Assembly (NCBI GenBank): GCA_963691655.1 | Contig: OY829327.1 | Coordinates: forward strand, 86,130,019 to 86,194,018 | DNA length: 64,000 nucleotides | DNA from: Toxonevra muliebris | Lineage: Eukaryota > Arthropoda > Insecta > Diptera > Pallopteridae | Direction of reading: 5' to 3' | Shown here: positions 59,038 through 64,000 of the stretch, one piece after another | Numbering within the stretch: the stretch's first letter is position 1 | Layout of the letters: every line of letters starts with the position of its first letter | The notes under the pieces: generated by a model | Seen by the model: the letters and a program-made list of their open reading frames with translations, nothing else | The model's database searches: none | What the model was told of the DNA's origin: nothing | Translations under genes and position numbers: made by a program

Positions 59038-60310
59038 TTGGGAGTATGAATGTATAAACTCGTAATTGTGACTAACTTCATATCGATCATACGCGTCATT
59101 TTTTTGACATTGACAGCTATTCTATCTCGAAGAGCGCCAAAAATACTATGAGAATTGATCTGTCAAATAATTTTCATAATTTTACAAAAGTGTTTTACTA
59201 TAGCTGAAAATGTCGAATTTCTTGCCAACAAAACAACATTTGCGGGAAGTTTTAATTTGCTTCTTCCATTTAAAGAAAAACGCAACTGAAGCACATCGTT
59301 TACTCACTGAAGCTTATCCTGACTGTGCTACAGACGTTAGAATGTGTCAGGTGTGGTATGCCTGTTTCAAAAGTGGTGATTTTGATGAGAACGTTCAGGC
59401 GGCCCGAAAAAGTTCAAAGATGAAGAATTGAAGGCATTACTCGAAGAAGATTCATGTCAAACGCAACAAGAACTTGCAGCATCTTTAGGAGTTGATCAAT
59501 CAACCATTTCTAAACGATTAAAAGCATTGGGAATGATTCAAAAGCAAGGAAATTGGGTGCCGTACGAATTGAAGCCGAGAGACGTCGAACGACGGTTTTT
59601 CACATGTGAACTGCTGATTAAACGACAGAAAAGAAAGGGTTTTCTGCATCGTATCGTGACTGGCGATGAAAAGTGGATACGTTGCGATAACCTAAAGCGT
59701 AAAAAATCATGGGGACCGCCCGGACATGCATCAACATCAACGGCAAAGCCAAACATCCATGGATCCAAGCTCATGCTGTGTATTTGGTGGGATAGCAAAA
59801 GTGTCGTGTATTATGAGCTGTTGAAACCGAATGAAACTATCACTGGCGACCGCTACCGACTACAATTTATGAGTTTGATCCGAGCATTAAAGGATAAGAG
59901 GCCAGAATATGAGAATAGACACGACGAAGTTATTCTTCAGCACGACAATGCTCGGCCGCATGTTGCAAGGCAAGTAAAAACATACTTGGAAACGCTGAAA
60001 TGGGAAGTACTACCCCACCCGCCGTATTCTCCAGACATTGCTCCTGCTGATTACCACTTGTTACGATCGATGACACATGGCCTGGCTGAACAGCACTTCC
60101 GTTCTTTCGAAGAACTCAAAAAATGTGTCAATTCGTGGATAGCCTCAAAAGATGAGGAGTTCTTTCGACGCGGAGTCCGTATGCTACCAGAAAGATGGGA
60201 AAAGGTTGTGGCTAACGATGGACAATACTTTAAAAAATAAATTTATAATCACTTTTTCACAATAAATGCCCGAATTACAAAAATTTGAGTTTATACATTC
60301 ATACTCCCAA
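59038..60310 (+). mobile_element. mariner element, mauritiana-like, nested in a hAT-like element
   Basis: The element is 1273 bp, with TA on both sides (59036-59037, 60311-60312). Perfect 24-bp terminal inverted repeats at 59038-59061 and 60287-60310 start TTGGGAGTATGAATG. It encodes a DD34D transposase broken by one frameshift. Perfect TIRs and an almost complete gene make this one of the youngest insertions in the window, and it is certainly younger than the hAT-like element around it. Confidence 0.95.
59210..60240 (+). pseudogene. mariner transposase, single frameshift
   Basis: The ATG at 59210 starts a helix-turn-helix N-terminus that reads like the mauritiana (Mos1) subfamily (ICFFHLKKNATEAHRLL, then FKSGDFD). 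Around 59398-59402 one base (a G in a G/C-rich spot) appears to be missing, so the frame shifts by one. The rest is open to the TAA at 60238-60240. In that second frame lie a second helix-turn-helix (SLGVDQSTISKRL), WVPYEL in place of the usual WVPHEL, TGDEKW (first Asp, about 59665), HDNARPH (second Asp) and YSPDIAPADYHLL (third Asp). The spacing is 34 residues between the last two, which is DD34D. No other stop or deletion was seen, and the total length of about 343 residues fits the family. Confidence 0.93.
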
Positions 60311-60596
60311 TAAGTAGTTGCTATTTCAACAGCTTTTTATGCAGCATAAATTTGAACCTGTCTATTATTGAGAAGATTTTTGGGGCTAAAGATTCTTTTG
60401 GTGCGTTAAAAGACATTTTTGTGATATACTATGTGTATAAAAATGGCAGAAGAGATTTTAAAACAAAAAAGTTTTAATGCAGTTGTTGCTAATCTAAAAA
60501 ATCATAATTTTTCAACAAAAATCGTCAAATCGTCATTGGGTCAAAAAATCGTCAAAATGACCTTAAAATCGTCGTTCTGGCAACGCAGATTGCCAC

Positions 60597-61560
60597 ACAA
60601 TGTTTCCAAGTCTATAGTGGAACAGACTTAAAATATTCTGCAAATACTTAAAAGAAAACGCTTTAGAAATAAATCAAAAACTTTGTGCAATAGAAAGGAA
60701 TGTTTTATGCAAAACTAAAAGTCGGTAGCACGCCGGAGAAAGGCAAAATTTGAAACATATTTAATCAGACAGTAAAAAACAAATCATTTCAAATTTCCTT
60801 AATGCAGTTGAATTTTAAACTTTTGAACTTCAGTGTGAGTCCGAAACTCCATGACTTTGTTACTTAGAGAGATTCCTACTCCCGTATATTTTTACTCTTC
60901 TCACTTGTATTTGCTATTTTGCTGTTTTTATTGTTACAAACAATCTCACTTAACAATTTATGTTCTATGGTTTAACAGACAAAAAAAAATTCTGGTTCTT
61001 TCTCAAATCATGTATTCCTCACATGTTAGAATCTTCACAGTTCTGTGACGAAAGGTACTAAAAAGCGCACTGTGCTTATAAGAGTGAATCACCGTGCATT
61101 ATTTAGAATTTTTTACCCCCATTTCGTATCTGGATTTTTTAAGAAAAGAGATTGAATAAAAAACTTTGGCATTATTTTTTTTTTTTAATTAAGCGGAATA
61201 GTTTTTAAATAGTGTTGGCCATATGCTCAAGAATATGGAAATTTTTTTCCGTAGGAGTAACGAGCGAAAAAAAAATTCTTTGAATTTCGCACTATGTCGG
61301 TTAACCTTCATCCGTTCTTCATTTCGCCAGCCTAATGGGTTCCTCGCGTTTCATAATTGATAAAATGTGATATTTCATGTAAATATGAGCCATAATGGAA
61401 ACAGATCGTTTATTTTTTTCACCTTCTAGCAGTTTTTAGTTTTTTATTTCATTATATTTTCTTGTTCCTCAAAATTTATTTTGGATTTTAGAAGTCCAAG
61501 AGAAGTTTTTTTTTGTATTATTTTGATTTCAGTAGTTTATTTGATCCCTCATATTCTACA
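60597..61560. other. AT-rich noncoding DNA
   Basis: No gene was recognised between the hAT-like element and maT copy B. Confidence 0.55.
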
Positions 61561-62535
61561 CAGGGTGACAATTGTAAAGTGATGCAAGTTTAATACTCTG
61601 CAGCAAGCTTTGCTATTTACCGTTACTTTAATTTAAAAAGCAAATTCATTCATCATTGGCTTTGCTTTTAATTTCATTTGAATTTTTGTTATTACATTTT
61701 GAAATTTCCATAAAAATGGACAAGGAAAATATTCGTCGTGAAATTATGAAATTTCATTTGGAAAATTATAGTAGCCGTCAAATTGCAAAGGCTTTAAATT
61801 TGTCAAGTCGTACGGTAGACCGAGCTCTTATTCGATATAATGAAACTGGGGGTTTTGGAGATAGAGACCGGGGAAAATTTTCAACAGTTGCCACTACTGG
61901 TTTAACAGAAAAAATTCGTAAACGAATCAAGCGAAATCCAAGGCGCTCAATGAGAAAAATCGCTAAGGAAGTGGGAGTAAACCGTGAAACAGTGCGAATC
62001 ATTGCAAAATCAAAGCTTAATCTTAAGCAGTACAAGCTCCGAAAAGCTCAAGATCTGACACAAAAAAAGAAAGATTTGCGACTGCAAAGATGCAAGGCGT
62101 TGCTACGCTCCTCCGTGTTAAAAAATGTTGAAAATATCTTGTTTACAGATGAAAAAATGTTCACGGTTGAACAACATTTCAATGCGCAAAATGACCGATT
62201 GTGGCTAACATCATCATCGCAACAAAGTAGGACAGTTGGCCGAGTTCAAAAGCCAGCTTCCGTTATGGTATGGGCTGTAGTTTCCGCTAATGCCGGAACC
62301 CCTCTAATATTCGTTGAAGAGGGTGTTAAAATTGACCAGGTTGTTTATCAGTCCTACGATTTCCGGATCGATTGAAGGCATGTGTGCAGGCTAAAGGAGG
62401 TTATATTGAATGAGGTGGGGTTCAAATGAATGCTTATATATTCAGCAATGTTAACACTTAATTGTACTTAATGGAAGTACGTCCTTTTGAAAATAACTGC
62501 TGAAATGTGTGCGTCAGTTTACGATTGTCACCCTG
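61561..62535 (+). mobile_element. maT (DD37D) element, copy B, internally deleted
   Basis: The element is 975 bp. Both 26-bp terminal repeats are present (left 61561-61586, right 62510-62535), each with a private change compared with copy A. The right flank is TA, while the left flank reads CA, probably a mutated TA. A single internal deletion removes what corresponds to 45203-45515 of copy A (313 bp). This is the typical route to a MITE that can still be moved by transposase supplied in trans. Confidence 0.92.
61716..62375 (+). pseudogene. maT transposase, C-terminally deleted
   Basis: The ATG at 61716 opens a frame with both helix-turn-helix motifs and the first catalytic block (FTDEKMF) and no internal stop. 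It keeps CGA at the two sites that are TGA in copy A. The 313-bp deletion after QVVYQ removes the second and third catalytic Asp and shifts the frame, so the protein ends at 62373-62375 after a short foreign tail. It would keep DNA binding but lack catalysis. Whether it is expressed cannot be told from sequence. Confidence 0.88.
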
Positions 62536-62537
62536 TA

Positions 62538-63556
62538 TAGTGCCTTAGTTCAGATTTTTTCATTGGTACTTTCGTTAATTTTTATCAAAACTTATAGCTA
62601 CCTCGAAACTCACTTCCAAAAAAAATGTAAATAAAACTGGTTACATCTTCGAAACGACAGAATTTAAAAAAAAATAGATTATTGACTTGAAATCTAGGCC
62701 TTAAGGCTTTTTTCAGGTCTATGTAAAAAAAAAAAATTGGTTTCATGGGATATTTTTGATGTATTTGCAAAAATATGCGTACGACTGCAACGTTAAAGAC
62801 CAACAAAATGGCCCATATAAGAAGTTTCAGGACGTACATTGTGCATGTCACTCTATTTAAAGCTATACACTTGCTCTTCTATTTTCTTTTTCCAAACTAA
62901 AGTAAAATGCAGATAATTATGATTAAATTGCATTATTCAAAATATTTGGTTTTCAAACGAATTTTTGTTTATAATCTGCATCTTTTCAACTTTTTCAGTT
63001 TACGATAAATATTTCGCTTTATTTCACTTTAAATCTAACGATTTCAAAAATTCACAATCACTTCTGTCACAATGAAAACCCATGAATGAAAGAAGAAAAC
63101 CTAAGCGACATTTACGCGATCTGAATGTGAAAACAATGGAGCTAAAACAGATTTACAAAAATTAAACTTTTCTAACTTTTCTACATTTTTTTTTTGTTTT
63201 TTTTTTTTGTTTTGTGTGTTTTTGTGGGCATGATAACAAAAAAAAAAAGTATGAAAAATAGTAGTATGAAAAAGGAATAGGTACTGCCATACTACACTGT
63301 CAGTGAAAAATACTGACAGCATTAATTTTTTATGCAGCACCACAACTAGAAAAATAAAAAATAAATGTAAAAATCCATGTATAAAAAAAGATCTTTTGCG
63401 AAGACAAAAAGAAGTAGAGTAAAATCTACTGGAAAATCGTGTTGATTTTGTCGCTTGCTTTATACTGTGTACACACTGCGGTAAAGTTTATTTTAAACCA
63501 AGCAAAGATAAGATTAAGTTTTATAAAGTAGGTACAGAAAAGGGCAGGCGAAAAAA
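62538..63556. other. AT-rich noncoding DNA
   Basis: No gene was recognised. T-rich runs lie near 63188-63216. Confidence 0.5.
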
Positions 63557-63716
63557 TATAAATAAACAGAACTATGTAAAAAACTATAAGTGTGTGAAAG
63601 ACAATAACAAAACGCGTTAAGAAAATTGCAGCAACAAAGAGAAAACGGTTGATAAAGTTTTTATTGCAAACATCAACGGTTTGAGTAACTAAAAAACTTA
63701 ATTTTGTTAAATAAGG
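63557..63716 (+). promoter_or_regulatory. Candidate plus-strand promoter and noncoding first exon
   Basis: TATAAATA at 63557-63564 is followed about 30 bp later by an A-rich, leader-like segment (63588-63715) ending in the splice donor consensus AAG|GTAAGT at 63715/63716. The composition (gcgttaagaaaattgcagc, caaagagaaaacgg) resembles fly 5' leaders. There is no obvious coding sequence. Supported only by motifs. Confidence 0.25.
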
Positions 63717-63721
63717 TAAGT

Positions 63722-64000
63722 GCAGCTAATTCCGTGCTATTTTACTAAAAGAAGTAAAATAAGAAATTTCGTATACTTCCCAGAAATATTTTTGTATTTG
63801 AGGTTGTTTACTATACTTAAATCTAGAAATCTGCATTAGTTTATCAGTTTACCAAAAAACCTTATAAAGTGCGCAAGTTTTACTGTTTCTCGTAATGAAG
63901 CAGCATAATTTGGATAAGACTATTAAGAGTTATTTGTAAGTATAAATCCATTTTTATTTAACTAGTTCGACCAGATTTGATGTCATCTTTCTATTTCTGT
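63722..64000. other. AT-rich noncoding DNA
   Basis: Nothing recognisable. If the candidate exon at 63588-63715 is real, this is the start of its intron. Confidence 0.4.

Larger units (their letters stand above)
58119..60588. mobile_element. hAT-like nonautonomous element interrupted by a mariner
   Basis: The target duplication attgccac is perfect at 58111-58118 and 60589-60596. Terminal inverted repeats are CAGTGTTGCCAGAA on the left and CTGCGTTGCCAGAA on the right (read inward), 12 of 14 matching. Removing the mariner (59038-60310 plus one TA) leaves about 1.2 kb with no transposase. T and A at positions 2 and 7 of the 8-bp duplication match the hAT pattern. Sub-terminal aaatcgt/acgattt motifs recur near both ends. 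Confidence 0.82.

Overview
The window looks like a repeat-packed, AT-rich stretch of an insect nuclear genome, most likely a higher fly. A tephritid is plausible but this is inference. The evidence is the set of mobile elements (a mauritiana-type mariner, maT, DD37E-type Tc1/mariner relatives, RNase H-bearing LINEs, tRNA-derived SINEs), the abundant CA/CATA/CAG-type microsatellites, and leader-like A-rich segments of the kind seen in fly genes. I found no host protein-coding exon I could defend, no rRNA, no genuine tRNA gene and no CRISPR array. The window is best read as intergenic or long-intron DNA. At most there are two candidate non-coding first exons, one near 11.1-10.75 kb on the minus strand and one near 63.59-63.72 kb on the plus strand.

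Layout: 0-4.5 kb is simple-sequence-rich noncoding DNA with one decayed SINE (1.85 kb). A broken DD37E element sits at 4.51-5.80 kb. A 5'-truncated LINE carrying an RNase H domain (LINE A, minus strand) lies at 8.65-9.70 kb. A second, distinct Tc1/mariner relative with a 39-residue D-E spacing is at 13.19-14.46 kb. A long inverted-repeat element (14.53-16.56 kb) was hit near its right end by a complete SINE with a 16-bp target duplication. A 121/122-bp minisatellite occupies 19.29-19.74 kb. Two copies of an unclassified repeat lie at 21.2 and 31.7-33.0 kb, and a large inverted-repeat element with about 730-bp arms at 25.2-28.7 kb. A T/G-skewed degenerate repeat covers 33.3-34.7 kb, followed by a decayed inverted repeat at 34.8-36.5 kb.

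The second half is denser. A 5'-truncated LINE (LINE B) with a 12-bp target duplication is at 40.73-42.20 kb. A maT element with two CGA-to-TGA stops is at 44.41-45.70 kb. A second DD37E copy (minus) is at 46.30-47.58 kb. A hAT-like nonautonomous element with an 8-bp target duplication is at 47.98-48.78 kb. A further inverted-repeat element (51.6-55.0 kb) holds a complete SINE at 53.10-53.42 kb. A hAT-like element (58.12-60.59 kb) contains a nearly intact mariner, and a second, internally deleted maT copy is at 61.56-62.54 kb.

How the parts interact: the SINE at 53.1 kb ends in the same 3' tail and CCTAA repeats as LINE B, which suggests it borrows that LINE's reverse transcriptase. The internally deleted maT and the hAT-like elements lack transposase and would depend on enzymes made elsewhere. 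All transposase and LINE reading frames seen here are broken, so none of these copies looks autonomous. Nesting order can be read directly: mariner after the hAT-like element, and SINEs after the two inverted-repeat elements.
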